Notes: generated by a model not told the origin, from the sequence alone. DNA of 64,000 nt from Odobenus rosmarus divergens (GCF_000321225.1 NW_004450478.1:893315-957314); one strand, 5' to 3'; positions 34,007 to 46,780 are shown, counted from the first letter of the stretch. Program-made: numbers and translations.

Positions 34007-37000
34007 GTGCCTCTCATCCTCAAAGTGCCACTCCCCACTTTAGAGTCCCTGTATTTAAAAATGAAATTGAAAACTTACTTTTGATCCATTATGCATCTTA
34101 TTGGTATAAATTCCTCAAATGTCAAGCATGAGTAATTCACAAAACATAGATGAATTGGCTCCTCTCATTTGTGAAGCTCAGCACTTCATCTTTTTCATAC
34201 CTCTGTAATGGAATAGGTTTAGTTATTAGCCAAATGTAATTTTATAAAGATGTATATTTGAAAGTAAAATGGAATTCATGATTCGTCCATGAGTGGCATA
34301 TTTAAATTCTGTTTCACAGTGAAGTGCTACATATAATTTCATTTTGGAATTTTAAATATCTTCAGTGGATGTGTAGCTTCTTAGCATTAAATATGTCCTG
34401 TGTGTTCATTCTTAGCTCCCAGGTGCCAGAAAACTTCAACAAACGGATACAGAAGAGTCTCACAACACTAATATTGTTAGAAAATCATTATTAGCCAATG
34501 TTCTATTTCAGTAGTGGAGAACTGGGAGCCCAAGTCCCAGTTCCATCCCTGTCTGCTTTTATCTGCCAGATGCATAGGATATTCCCCCAGAAAGGTTCAG
34601 TGGAATATGACAGAGTCAAAAACCAAATTAGCAGCCCTGGACTGTGGCCATGAACTGGGGTGAAATACAGATCAGCACAAATTTCTCCCATCTTCTCTGT
34701 TAGACCAATTGTGAGTGTTTTTCTGATTGAAATAATTATAAATCTGATATGAGCTGTTCAATCAAAACTACCCAACTAACTGCATAATACTAGCATTAGT
34801 GTTACCCAAATCAGATGCTAAAAATCTATCTTCTGGTTCATAAAGAAAAAAATAAGACTGAGTTTTAAAGTCCTATTAGTAGTGTAAAATGTCACACTTG
34901 GCTTACTGGTTCATTATACAGATTAAAACTTATTAAGAGTTATATTTTGAGATTTGAGATTCTGGCTAGTAATTTACCTCTGATGATAGGAGGATATAGT
35001 AGAATTTTATTTCATATTCTTACTTATTATTGAGCATAGAATTCTGGAGTGACATGATATCTGAAATTGTTGTCCTTTTAATAAACACATTAGTATTTAT
35101 TCTATACTTGTGTATGAAAATTAATACCTACAGTACCTCTCTTCCCAAGAAATACTCATGCTATAACAAATTAAGAAAGCTCAAATTTTGCAGAGCACCA
35201 TGCACCACCACTAATACCATGAGCTATATCTATTCAAAAGAAAGGGATAAAATTTACTCACTTTGTTAAATGAGCTGTACACATGTTAAGTTTTTTCCAA
35301 CTAGTAATGTCCATAAGTCTGGAACATGTATTTCTGTAGACTCCTACTTCATTTTCCATTCTGCTATCAAGCACTTTAACATAAGTGCATTGCATGTGCC
35401 CTGCCTATTTATCTCTTTTCTAGGTAAGCTAATGTCAACCTCTTTTCTTAAGCCAATCCAGATGTTTCATGTCCTAGATCTCAAACCACAATAACATTTT
35501 TTCAAAGGTAACCATGTAAAGGCAATTCATCCCTTTATAGATTCTCCCTCCCCCTGTTCCTCATTCAATTTCCATAAACTTATTAACTGGAGGATGTGCT
35601 TTCATTGCTGTTGTTGTTTGGTTGGTTTTGTTTTCAGAGAGAATGGTAAATAGAAATGAGAAGGAACTAAGTGACCTTTAACTTCCCTTTCAAAGCTTAA
35701 AGAGTTTATGATTCTATAAGAATTAATAACCAGTCTAAAAAGGCATAGAATGGGAACTATCATAGTAGACAAAGGGAGAATAGAGAGGAATAGATGGATG
35801 TCATGGTAACTCAATACATTTGTTATAATATTATACATGCATTATTATATGACATTATTGATGTAATATATTGTGTAAGTAAAATGCTCCAGTCATCATT
35901 TATGGATTGAATTAATATGCTTGGTAAGGCCCCACAGTTAAGCCAGTGTGTGCATCAGTCATAGAGCTTAATAATTCCCCATAAACATCCCATTAACTTA
36001 AATAAGAAAAAAGGAGAAAAATGTGGTTGTGTGTACGTAATATTAAAACCATTAGAAATCACAAGTGAATCACCAATTAATAGACATGAAGGTTACTAGA
36101 GCTGTTTAATGTGCTGACCAAAATTCCATGTAATCAGCCATCACACCAAATTATAGGCAAACCATGCTTAACCATTATATAAAATGTTAATAAGGAAATT
36201 TTTGAGTGAAGTACTATCTTTTAATATGATAGGAGAGACTTCATTTTTTCTTTATTAATAGTACTTCTTGAGAATCAAATGTAAAGTCATTATCTTTGTT
36301 GCCTGCCTGTCCTCAAATTAAAGATATCATTTATTTTTTGTATTATAAATCCTCAGAGATAATTAATTGTGACAGATGTACAAATGGTAGCAATTTATGA
36401 TTGTTTTGACTAGAATTATACATTCCTCCAAATGTGTAATTGAAGAAAAGGTTCTTTTAAAAGTATCTCCACAGTATCTCTAAATAGAAAATACATGCAT
36501 GAAAAAATACTGACAACCATGGATCTGGAATCGCTCACATTTGATACTGTGAGGTATAACTTTTTTCACTTGGGTACCATTCTAATAATGAGTGTCTAGA
36601 AATTTGAGCTCTTTACTGTCACTATCTATCTGCTTCACTCATAGTCAAGCTATTTAATCTCTCTAAGACATTAATTTACTATCACCTCACAATCACTGTC
36701 CTCAGGATCTATGTTACAAGGAGACTGATAGTTACAAGACAACATTATTCCTTTGAAAATTAACCCTATTGGTCAGGATGCTCAATTCTACCATCAGTTA
36801 CAAAATATCAGAGTGAACGTCAACTGTCAACTGTTCTTTGCAGTACTTATTAATATTGAGTAAGTAAAGTGCTGAAGCAAGCTATGATAATAAGGTAATA
36901 TTCAGTAAAGCAAATAGGGATAGGAATCACATACCTTTAGAGACATCGGGGGCATCATAAATAAATGGTGAAATCCTCAAAGAACATGTGCCCAATAACA

Positions 37001-37039
37001 AAACAACAGCTAGACTATGAGAATAAACATTTTTAATGT

Positions 37040-37145
37040 GTCTACTCTTACCTCACATAACTATTATTATCCCCATTTTAGATATAAGGAAAACAAAATT
37101 CAAGAACGTGATGCAAAATACCTGAAGTTATATTACTACCAAGTG
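37040..37145 (-). repeat. MIR fragment, reverse
   Basis: CTATTATTATCCCCATTTTA followed by GATATAAGGAAAACAAAATT fits reverse MIR. Confidence 0.55.
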
Positions 37146-37254
37146 GTGAGGGGGTGGAGGTCTTACTAAAAGGCATATGCCAGGATAGTGTAAACTCAGG
37201 AATGAGTGAAAAGCAAACTAAGAAAATGCCAGAAGAGTACCTAGAGTCAAAGGC

Positions 37255-37420
37255 TTTAGTGTACCACAGTGGAAAGTGCATGGGCTTTATAATAACATTG
37301 TGCTAATGCCAAATCCCTGTCATCAGCTCATGATTATGGGCAATTTATCCACCCTGAAGTTTGTGTAAAATAGTGATGGTAATATTTTTTTTTCATAAGA
37401 TTTTGTCAGGTTTGAATTAC
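37255..37420 (+). repeat. MIR relic
   Basis: CAGTGGAAAGTGCATGGGCT, ATTATGGGCAATTTATCCAC, GTGTAAAATAGTGATGGTAA in MIR order. Confidence 0.55.
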
Positions 37421-37446
37421 AAACACACACACAGTCTGCTTGTTTT

Positions 37447-37676
37447 TTAAAGATTTATTTATTTATTTTTGAGAGAGAACAAGAAAGAGAGAGAGCACAT
37501 GTGGGTGCTCTAGCAAAGGGAAGGGCATAGGGAGAGGGAGAGAGAGAGAATCCTCAAGCAAACTCCCTGCTGAGCTCGGAGCCTGATACAGGGCTCAGTC
37601 TCATGACCCTGAGATCATGACTTGAGCCAAAACCAAGGGTCGGATGGTTAACTGACTGAGCTACCCGGGGAGCCCC
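37447..37676 (-). mobile_element. Older carnivore SINE, reverse
   Basis: TTTAAAGATTTATTTATTTAT, a long purine-rich block, then the reversed head GACTGAGCTACCCGGGGAGC. The TSD is eroded by the adjacent TTGG repeat. Similar in type to 1679-1891. Confidence 0.9.
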
Positions 37677-37690
37677 TGTTTAGGGTTTTT

Positions 37691-37727
37691 TTGGTTGGTT
37701 GGTTGGTTGGTTGGTTGGTCGGTTGGT
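37691..37727 (+). repeat. (TTGG)n microsatellite
   Basis: About nine TTGG units with one TCGG variant, immediately beside a SINE head. Confidence 0.93.
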
Positions 37728-37748
37728 TTTTTAACTTTATAGATAAGT

Positions 37749-37798
37749 CTTGTGGTAAGTTTGAGCTTTGGAACTTGTGATAAGTTTGAGCTTTGGAA
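37749..37798 (+). repeat. Tandem 25-bp duplication
   Basis: Two adjacent 25-base copies of a unit containing AAGTTTGAGCTTTGGAA, differing at one base (GTGG/GTGA). Confidence 0.9.
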
Positions 37799-37845
37799 TA
37801 GCCATAACTAGACTTAGTGAACTAGACTCTTAAAATAGGAATCAC

Positions 37846-38104
37846 CCTGGGATGCCTGGGTGGCTCAGTCGGTTAAGGATCTGCCTTCGGCTCAGCTCAT
37901 GATCCCAGTGCCCTGGGATCAAATCCCGCATCAGGCTCCTTGCTCAGCAGGGAGCCTGCTTCTCCCTCTGCCTGCAGCTCCCTCTGCTTGTACACTTGCT
38001 CACTCTCTCTCGCTCACTCTCTCTCGCCCACGCTCTCTCTCTCTAACAAATAAATACATAAAATTATTTAAAAAAATAAAAATAAAATAAAAATGTATAT
38101 ATAA
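37846..38104 (+). mobile_element. Carnivore SINE with long CT and A-rich parts
   Basis: Head GGGATGCCTGGGTGGCTCAG, an expanded CTCTCTCGCTCACTC middle and a long AAAATA-rich tail. A perfect 14-bp TSD (AAAATAGGAATCAC) lies at 37832-37845 and 38105-38118. The 76-codon frame at 37860-38090 is SINE-derived. Confidence 0.95.
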
Positions 38105-38118
38105 AAAATAGGAATCAC

Positions 38119-38616
38119 GCATATAGCATACAGAATGCTATAAGCAATGGGAAATCCAAAACTGGAAATAATGGTAAATTTGTAAAAACAAGTGGTGACA
38201 TTTAGGGAGACATTTAGGACAAGCTCTGGCCATGGTTCTGGGAATCCACACGAAGCTGAAAACCACAAGAAGGAGTTCGTAAGAGATGACAAAGAGTTGT
38301 GAACAGTTCATAAATAGGGACCCGGAAACAGAGCCAACATGAAATCCAGCTGTGATAGATGATGATGGAGTGCACTGATAGCCAGGATAACTGTAGACTC
38401 ACCCCAGAATGTGGAACTTTCCAGTCACGAACAGCCCTGGGAGCCTGCACAGGACCAGCACATAGCTCCAGTGTTAGGTGTGGAGGAAATGCCAAGTTGC
38501 ACTACCCAGAGGAGTTCCTGCTTCTGAGGTCCATGTGAGAGCTAGGTATGGAGCTTGTGAATGTGCTGGTGGTTGATGGACTGTGATCCAAAGCAACAAT
38601 GGGTTTAGCTTAATTT
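38119..38616. other. Single-copy spacer
   Basis: Nothing recognised. The overlapping minus-strand frames of 74 and 93 codons lack domains. Confidence 0.4.
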
Positions 38617-38632
38617 AAAGCACTCAACCTCA

Positions 38633-38834
38633 GGGCACCTGGATGGCTCAGTTGGTTAAATATCTGATTCTTGATTTTGGCTCAGATCATGATCTTAGGG
38701 TTGTGAAATCGAGCCCTGCATTGGGCTCCGTGCTAGGCTTGGAGACTGCTCATCTCTCTCTCCCTCTCCCTCCACCTCCCACTTGTGCTATCTCTCTCTC
38801 TAAAAAAATAATAAAATAAATTTTTTTTTTTTAA
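38633..38834 (+). mobile_element. Carnivore SINE
   Basis: Head GGGCACCTGGATGGCTCAGT, GGGTTGTGAAATCGAGCCC, CT-rich middle and T/A tail. An imperfect TSD (AAAGCACTCAACCTCA / AAAGTGACTTAACCTCA) flanks it, suggesting age. Confidence 0.9.
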
Positions 38835-39019
38835 AAAGTGACTTAACCTCAGTGCTTATGGCCACTCTCACAGGGAATGAAGTGTCTGGTGACAGCAACA
38901 AAAAGCATCATTAAAGGAAGGCATCCAGATCAGGATTCATGACTCAGGGTCTCTGTGCTTTTTCCAACGGAAAGACTCTCCACTGTGATCATTTGGCTGA
39001 AGTCTTTCTAATCATTGAG

Positions 39020-39135
39020 AATGCTGCTCAAGTGCCGTCTCTTCAAAAAGGCCTCCTCTGATCACCCATCTAATTAATACTTCCTCTTTCTTCTACCCTG
39101 TTATTCCTGTATCAGGATAGCATATGTCACTCAAA
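39020..39135 (+). repeat. L2 fragment
   Basis: CTCAAGTGCCGTCTCTTCAA, AAAGGCCTCCTCTGATCACC matches the L2 3' region. Confidence 0.6.
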
Positions 39136-40340
39136 CACCAACTCATGCTTAGAGGTAATATAAGTTCTTCATTATGTCTATAATTAACCTGGCCTCCTTC
39201 ATGTGTACTCTGTGCACTGGTTAATGAGGAAAAATAAAAACTTTTCATCCAATCCAAAGTGTTTTTTAAATTTAATTTAATAACGTAACAGCGTGGAGGA
39301 ATATTCAGCTCCCACGGATGAAATGCTTAGTCTCTTAGCTGTTTTCCCCTCATCTTCCTTCCCTCCCTAAGCTAGTCACTGAAGATATTGGGGGAGAGAG
39401 GAGGCTTTGTGACCATGTGCTGAGAAGGGAGATTCAGGATCCCTGGGAGCAGTCCTCTGCCCCTGGAGACTTCAGGGTAGCACTGTTTATCCAACCAGTT
39501 GCTGCTTGTCCTGCTGTTCTTCTGACTGAAACCTGAAGTCATGTAACTTGTGATGTGGCCTAATGAGGCGCCTTGCCTGTGTCCTACTTGTCACTGTGTC
39601 ACTCTGATCTTGTCGATTTTCTTGTCAGCATGGGCAACACACAGTCCTTTTTACAAAGCTACTTACCCCCACTCTTTTCTGTAGTGCCCACCTCCCGTAA
39701 ATTCCCTAGTCATGGTGTCTGGGTAGGGGCCATGAACTCCATCCACATGGGAACTCAAGTCCCCCAGTGCCTGGCCATTATGCTCCACCAAGTTCATAGG
39801 AAGGCATCAGAGGTGCACATGGGGTCATTCATTTCAGAGCCCTCAGTGAGGAATAGAAGCATGAGTGTTCTCTGCCCTTGCTGCTTCCCTCAGCCACCCA
39901 AAAGCACCGACTACCATCTCAGCATCTCAGCGCCGGAGATCTTAACCTAGTTTCTCCAGGAAAGGAGGGTAGAAGATGTTTAGGTCATGAGCTTCCCTAC
40001 ATATTCTCATTCTAGTCCTTGCCAAGCGGAACTCCTCTCCTCAAGGCCTTCGTTTTTGACCCTTAAGGACCTGGCTTTAGACACCAAAACTGAGCACTGT
40101 GCCTTTCACTTCATGAGAATTGTTGCTATAAGAAATGCCAATCCCTTTCAGACATTTTTATTCAGAAAAGTCTTATGTTAGAAAGGCAAAGGAGAAAAAG
40201 GGGATTAAGCGTTTTTAAACATTACACCCTTAAAAAGCAAGAGGTAATTCGATTTCTATCCTTTTCTTTAATTTAGCTCTAAAAGTTGTACATAAGTAGA
40301 TAGGGATATACTCTAGTTTATATCAGGGGAAAAAATAAAG
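39136..40340. other. Single-copy region with a 125-codon frame
   Basis: Moderate-GC unique sequence. The 125-codon plus-strand frame at 39573-39950 has no recognised domain. An internal MGNTQS resembles a myristoylation start but is not supported by any other similarity. Confidence 0.3.
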
Positions 40341-40700
40341 TTAACTGACATTTGTGGAGTGACTGCTATGTGCAAAGTACTTCTCTTTACCCTTTTATTT
40401 CCTCCTCCCTTAAATAGGGATCTTCATAATCATCTTGCATAATGCTTGCTATGCAGAAGGCTAAATGCTCTCTCCATTTCCTTCAAATTATTTGCAACTT
40501 AAAATTTGCATAATTTTTCAAAATTAGAAAGCCTTTTTATTTACATTTTCTGTATCAGCTCCTCACACCAGTCCTGGTGGTGTGGAGGAAGGTCATTAGT
40601 AACTGTTTTGGAGGTGGAAACTGAGGTTCCCAGAGCTCAAGTAACTGGTTCCAGTATCAAGTAACAGAGCATGGTGAATTGACAAATAGAATTCGTGGAG
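40341..40700 (-). repeat. MIR relic, reverse, with central divergence
   Basis: Left part 40341-40410 (GAGTGACTGCTATGTGCAAA) and right part 40555-40700 (GAGGTGGAAACTGAGGTTCC) match reverse MIR. The sequence between is AT-rich and may be inserted. Confidence 0.5.
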
Positions 40701-41129
40701 GAAAAGTCATTCTGCTCTTCGCTTCCAGGTTTTCTCATGTTTACAATGATCATATGCTAATATAGCTTTACAGTAAGAGACAGAATATTTAATGTGCTTA
40801 CATATAGATTGTGTAAGCTGTGACCATGTAACCTTGCTGAATGCTAAGTTAACAGAAATCTAACCAATTCAGTTAAATTTGGTTAAAATTAAGAACAAAG
40901 AGACAAAATTCGATCAAGTTCCTGCTAAATCAAATACCAGTGCCTCAGATCGTATGCTGAAAATTGCCAGAAAACAGTAATGGGAAAGTGGACAATGCAC
41001 CAGATTTCTAAGGTGAATACTCATCATCATAACCAACCCTGAGAAAGGCTTCTTCATTCCATTAGAAAAGAATAGTAATCATTTTGAGAAAACAGTTGCT
41101 TTATTAATGGTAACCTTTTAAAGCTTGCA

Positions 41130-41560
41130 TGAGAGGCCTGGCTACGAGTGCACAGACCCTGGAGAGAAATTAACCCAGTTCAAATCTCAGTACCATTTCC
41201 CACTTGCGTGACCACAGGCAAGTCACTAAACCTTCAACACCTCAGTTTTCTCATCTGCATCCACAGTTCCTATCTGACAGGGTTGTTGTGAGGTTTAAAC
41301 ACATAAACCAACCTAAACAGTGTCTGGGGGCATGCCTGGGTGGCTCAGTTGGTTAAGCGTCCGCCTTTGGCTCAGGTCATGATCTCAGGGTCCTGGGATT
41401 GAGTCCCATGTTAGGCTCTCTGCTGAGCAGGGAGCCTGCTTCTCCCTCTCTGTCTCCCCCCACCCACCCCACTCGTTCTCTCTCCCTCAAATAAATAAAT
41501 AAAATATTTAAAATAAACAGTGTCTGGAATGGAGCAAGAAACTTCCAGCTATTACTAGAG
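41130..41560 (+). repeat. MIR relic split by a SINE
   Basis: AACCCAGTTCAAATCTCAGT, ACTTGCGTGACCACAGGCAA, CTCAGTTTTCTCATCTGCAT, GGGTTGTTGTGAGGTTTAAA, then after the SINE the MIR end GTGTCTGGAATGGAGCAA. Good MIR colinearity. Confidence 0.8.
41328..41513 (+). mobile_element. Carnivore SINE inserted in the MIR 3' end
   Basis: Head GGCATGCCTGGGTGGCTCAG, CT-rich middle and AAATAAATAAATAAAATAT tail. A perfect 14-bp TSD (TAAACAGTGTCTGG) lies at 41314-41327 and 41514-41527. Confidence 0.95.
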
Positions 41561-41680
41561 TGTAAGCTCCTGAAACCAGAGATTCTTGTCTGTTTTCTTC
41601 ACTATTGTAATTCCAGAGTCTATAAGAGTACTTGGCCTAGAAAGCTACTTTTAAATATATGTCAATGAAATGAATACTTA
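41561..41680 (+). repeat. L2 3' tail fragment
   Basis: GTGTAAGCTCCTGAAACCAG and TCTTGTCTGTTTTCTTCACT, ending near GTCAATGAAATGAATA, follow L2 order. Confidence 0.65.
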
Positions 41681-43011
41681 CCATTTAACCAAATAAGCAA
41701 ACAAGACAACATGAAGTTAACCAGCCCACCCCATTCTATTGATATCATGAACTCTCTAAGTCAGTTAATACTTTAGACTTGACCTACCCTTATTCCTATT
41801 AAATTGTTGTTTTTCTGCTATATGGCATGTGTATATGTGTGTCTGTGTGGGAAGGGAAAGAGAGGGTAGGAAGGCAAAGTGCTTTTATACCTAACCTCAC
41901 TAGTTTTATTCTTATGCCTTTCAAAAAATCCATTATATCCTCTCTCTTTTCAAAAGAGATGTGTGCTGACTTATGTTAGAAAAAAATGCAACCTAATAAA
42001 ATAGAAATAGGAAATTACAACCAATAAAAGGAAAAGAAAGAAATATCTAAACCATAAAGAGTGGTTGCTGTGTTTGAGCATCACAATGGACTCTACATTT
42101 TTTGCACAGCCCTTAACCTTTCCAAATGCCAACCAACAGGGCTGGCCTCATCTCATGACTGAGGTGCTAAATTAGGTAACCATCACCATGGGACGTTTTT
42201 GAGAAGTAGATTGTACCATAGCCCCAGCATATTTCTCCCTCTGGCATAGCATCAGTATATGAAATTAAGATACAGATGTAACAGCGACAGAATAGCTCAA
42301 ATTTGTTTAGAAGAGCTCTTATTATATATGGCTGCTGTAAGCTACCTAGCTTAGTATATGCTAACAATCTTACTATGTCCTAAGTATCTGAGATGGGCAT
42401 TTTGAACAGTGAAGCACTAAAAGATAAAATTTTAAGGGGAAAGAGAACTGCCCAGAACTATCTCCTGAGGTAGGTGGTCTGAGTAAGGCAGTGCGGTCAA
42501 ACATGCCAGACAAATTGGGGTGGCGTTTATCTGGAATTGAGTAAATTAGCATAATATAGAACCAGCTGAATAATTCAGCAACAGTTGTTGGATGTTTGGA
42601 TTCCATACTTGTGAGACCAGCATGAATACCTATAATTATTACAAGACACGCAAATTGGAGTCAAAACTAGTAAGAGTTGCTTTCTTTATCAAAATACTGT
42701 TCACAAAACTCATTTTCTCTCTCATCACCAGCTTTTCCTTCCAAGTACTCAGAGTGGATTCTTTTATATGCTAACAATATATAACAATATAATAATAATA
42801 ATAATAACAATAATGTTCTTTTAATCATTTTTCATGCATCACATTAATTTTTCAACAATTTGTAGCAAAAATTAATAAGAAATAGACCTTATAAAGTTAG
42901 TTACATTATAATCTCTGTGCTGACTCTTAGAATCACCCCTAAATGCAGCCCAAATGAGGTGTCCCAAAACATTTGTATTACCTAAAGTATGCTTTATTAC
43001 CAAAGTATGCA
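41681..43011. other. Single-copy spacer with an AAT microsatellite
   Basis: (AAT)n at 42790-42814 is the only landmark recognised. Confidence 0.4.
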
Positions 43012-43105
43012 GAGGCCCTTGGCTGGCTCAGTAGGTAGAGCACCAAACCCTTGATCTTGGGTCTGGGAGTTCAAGCCCCATGTTGTGTGTAGAGATTACT
43101 TAAAA
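43012..43105 (+). mobile_element. Older short carnivore SINE
   Basis: tRNA-like CTTGGCTGGCTCAGTAGGTA and GTGTAGAGATTACTTAAAA without the CT-rich middle, the same older type as 15938-16065. No clear TSD. Confidence 0.85.
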
Positions 43106-45359
43106 AAATATTCTAAGAATATAAAAAATTAAAAATTTTAAAACATGGTACAAACATAAAGACATAGTACTGTCATATTATATATGACACTTCTAAATTG
43201 TGCTTTTATCACTCATAAATTTTCACTTATGTCACACATTTAAATGACCTTACATCACTCATAAATTATCACTTGGTCACCCTAGCTACCACATTGATAT
43301 CAATAATAAGTTCTGATGATTTTCAGATAAAAAATACCTCAGCAATGAAGTAACATTTTCATTTTATTATAGGGATGTTACTGGGACCAAGTTCTGCTAT
43401 GGTCTTCAGTTTTTCTTTATGCCAGAGGCCTATGGAAAGAGTGGAAATGAATTTATCCTCAACTTAGATAATGAATTATGAAAAAAGATTTATTTTCCTG
43501 ATGTAATATGAAAAATAAAGAACTATCAAAAATTGTTTAGAGCTCCGATGATCTGGGTGAAGATTTGTTTAAATCTTTTTTAATAATATAATTGTAGCTA
43601 TAAGAAAGAAACTGAGTTAAAAAAAAGCTTTACTAACAATTCATATTTCTGACTCAATAACAATTCCTTGTACTGGCCTCTGGCTATAATGTTTTCTATC
43701 AGACTCGAGAGACAGAATCTTTTATCTCTTTCTTAGACAAGCCGGGAAAATAACCATAGTGGAAACTCTATAATTATATCCAAGTAAAATAGAAGGAAAC
43801 TTGATCCTCTCTAATTTAATAACGTATTAAACCATTAATATTTTTCTCCCTCATTATGCATTTTTGTAGGACGGATAGTACCTTAGAGTCTTCTCCTTGG
43901 TTCAAATGATAAAATCATTTGAATTTGATACTAACCAGGGAAATAAGTATTTTCTGCATCTTTGCTGTAGGGAACAATTGAAACAAATGTATTGAAATTC
44001 ATGACTCACACTTGACTACAGGCAATATCAACTTAAAATTCAAGGCTGTAGTGTTGCAGATGTGTTGTGAGGCTTCTTGCATACAATTTCATCAACGAGA
44101 AACAAAAAGAAAAGCAAGACCTCATAACTTTTTTCCTAAGAGGTTTAAACTACATCCTATTAGAGTGAAAGTATTTTGATGTTTATTAGAAAAAAATATA
44201 AATATATGTTAGAGAGTCCTATTTGTTTTCATTTCAAATACAGAACATACTCAGAGTTAAGGTAAAGTAATATTTCAATTTTAATTATAGATTTAATAGG
44301 TCATTGTTATCTCCACTCAAATTTTACCAAAATATGTATTTGAGCAGAATATTTTGATCATAAACACCTATATAACAATAAGGTTAAGGCAAAAATTATA
44401 CTGAGTGTTTATAAAATATCAGCTCTCTTGCATAATAAAATTAACCTAGTATTTTAAAAAGAGGTATGTTTTCAAACATCCAAATCTCTGTTTTATCAAC
44501 TGATGGGAAATGGTATTTTTTTAGCTTGATTTTGAAGTACTTTTTACTTTTAGTGAGTTTGTGAACTGAAAAGACAAGAAAGGAGTGTAAGCCTTTGCAG
44601 TTACAAAAGAACTAGAAGAAATGTATGTAACTACATTTTACTTCTTAAAATGAACCTGTAATGAACCTCAAAATATCTATCATTTTCAACAGTAGTTACT
44701 TTTTATGGGAGAAGAATTTCAAGAAATATTTAAAAAATATATTCTGGTGTTTTTCCAGAGATTTCTAAAATGTTTATTCTGGTAATTCTCAGCATGTATT
44801 TTCTATCTGATATGTATAAATATTCCTCTAAAGGGAGAAAAAAATCAGAATACTCAACTATAGAAGGGATATGTAATCTAGAAATACATGGTAGTGATGG
44901 GCTGATACCTGCTCAAAACATAAACTTCTGCATTCAGTTATCAAGTGTTTTATTGATAAAAAGATTTTAAGGTTTAAAGTGATACAATTACCATGTTTTA
45001 TATTAGACTCTTTGTCTAATATATTTCTTTGACCATATAGATCAGCTTTCATGTGGCGATTAGAGCAAGTTAAATATTTGACTGTAATTGGGTCTGTGCA
45101 GATGCTAAATTCTCTTCTTCCGCCATACAGAAGGAAGGTATCTTAACAGTAAGATCTGTGGATGACTGCAATATAGGAAGAGCTACATAATAGAGATTAC
45201 AAAGCATTTGTAAATGCAAAATGGTTTTTTTTGATAAAGCATCATTTGAGAACTTTTGACCTATGTTGCCAAACCTCTAAGAGACATATGGTAGACACAC
45301 AGTGTTCGTTAATGATAGAATAATGATGGAATAACTTTTTTAAAAGATAGCTTTTTCAT
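43106..45359. other. Single-copy AT-rich region
   Basis: Nothing recognised apart from an imperfect direct repeat (ATCACTCATAAATT at 43208 and 43254). Confidence 0.4.
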
Positions 45360-45370
45360 AAAATGACATG

Positions 45371-45588
45371 GACGAACCATGAGAGACTATGGACTCTGAA
45401 AAACAAACTGAGGGTTCTAGAGGGGAGGGGGGTGGGGGGATGGGTCAGCCTTGTGATGGGTATTAAAGAGGGCACGTTCTGCATGGAGCACTGGATTTTA
45501 TACGCAAACAATGAATCATGGAACACTACATCAAAAACTAATGATGTAATGTATGGTGATTAACATAACATAATAAAAAAAGAGCAAA
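45371..45588 (+). mobile_element. 218-bp 5'-truncated carnivore L1 insertion
   Basis: L1 3' end: AACCATGAGAGACTATGGAC, a G-rich tract after GGGTTCTAGAGG, AATCATGGAACACTACATC and GGTGATTAACATAACATAAT with an A-tail. An 11-bp TSD (AAAATGACATG) lies at 45360-45370 and 45589-45599. The 66-codon frame at 45363-45563 is inside this 3' UTR and is not a gene. The G-runs could form a quadruplex. Confidence 0.94.
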
Positions 45589-45599
45589 AAAATGACATG

Positions 45600-46589
45600 A
45601 TATAGGGATTTGTTTTAAAATACTTCAGAAAAAATGGGAGAGAGTAGTTAAAGTAAATGGGGCAAAAATCATGAAAACTTATGAATTTGAAAATTTTATG
45701 AGGGTTTCGTTTATTTTTCTCTCTACATTTCTGTTTAGTTTTTTCATAGTAAAATTTTTTTAGAAGATGTATTTTAAGTTGCCATTAAAATTCATAAATT
45801 GATAATATGTAAGCATTTGTCATATTTGAAATCCAATTTAATTCTCTTATCTCTGTACTAATAATTCTAATATTACTAGCTTCAGAATTATATGAGGAGA
45901 GTATGTCTTGAGTTCTTTCTGGTCATTAAAATATACTTTTTGTGACATTTTTTGGATACCTAAAAAATTGTGCCTTGAAAGCTCTTATAAATCTATAAGA
46001 TAAAAAAATCTTTTCTTACTTTTAAAGGCCAAATTGATTTTTTTTTCACATTCACATACATTTCCCATCCCACAGAGCATCTAAACTTGCAGTCCATACT
46101 CTATTCGAATTAGTTCTAAATGTGAATCTAGGGAACCTTGAAATCAGTCTCTCATCATATTTTTCAAGTTTATCTATAAACTTATCTGTAACTGCTCTTC
46201 TCTCAGAAGTAATCACTAGATAAATTAATTGCATTAATTAAGCTATACAGCTAATATAATTAAGTCTAATTGGTGAATCTTGCTAAACTTGAAACTACCA
46301 TAGTCATTAGAGTAGTGAAGCTTGGTTGCCTACTTGAAAATCCATTCTTCCTTCTCCTTTACCTTATTCACAACGGCCTTGTACCCAACTAAAAAACACA
46401 TTTCACAAACTCCCTTGCAGCTGTGTTTTGAGAAACAAAAGTTAGGACACACATCCAGGAAGTCTTTTTAAAGAGAGAGAGGATGTCCTTCTCTTTATTC
46501 TTTTCCTGCTTCTCTGAAGGTAGACCAGATGCCCCCAGCTCAAGCTGCCATTGAGGATCATATACTATATCCTAAGAATTTGATTTTAT
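45600..46589. other. Mostly single-copy, possible old repeat at 46380-46520
   Basis: TCCCTTGCAGCTGTGTTTTG and CATCCAGGAAGTCTTTTTAA recall a common mammalian repeat that may also occur, in the opposite orientation, at 60950-61160. Not named. Confidence 0.3.
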
Positions 46590-46780
46590 TTATGATAATA
46601 ATCATTGCTAACATTTATTAAATATTTGTTATCTTCATTTAACAGGCAAAAAAACCAAGGCTTGGCAAGGTTAAGTGGCTTGAGAAAGTTCACAGTTTCT
46701 GAGAGGTAGAGCTGAGATGCAAACCTAGGGCTCCCTGACTTGAAAGCTTAGATTCTCAACCCCTGTGCTGTAGGACTTTT
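46590..46780 (-). repeat. MIR relic, reverse, with deletion
   Basis: ATTGCTAACATTTATTAAAT, then AAGGCTTGGCAAGGTTAAGT, GAGAGGTAGAGCTGAGATGC and CAAACCTAGGGCTCC in reverse MIR order with a central gap. Confidence 0.7.

Larger units (their letters stand above)
32131..37039. other. Large single-copy block
   Basis: About 4.9 kb with almost no repeats other than a CA run at 33990-34006. It includes a protein-like frame at 33677-33861. A diverged MIR may lie at 36600-36720 (AAGCTATTTAATCTCTCTAA). Long repeat-free AT-rich stretches like this can mark constrained non-coding DNA, but I see no specific motif array. Confidence 0.35.

Noticed and set aside
37860..38090. 76-codon ORF starting MAQSVKDLPSAQ
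   Set aside because: SINE-derived; the same peptide motif appears from other SINE copies.
39573..39950. 125-codon ORF with an internal MGNTQS reminiscent of a retroviral Gag start
   Set aside because: No other retroviral feature (LTRs, later Gag motifs, primer site) is visible nearby; a six-residue resemblance is not evidence.
45363..45563. 66-codon ORF
   Set aside because: Entirely in an L1 3' UTR insertion.
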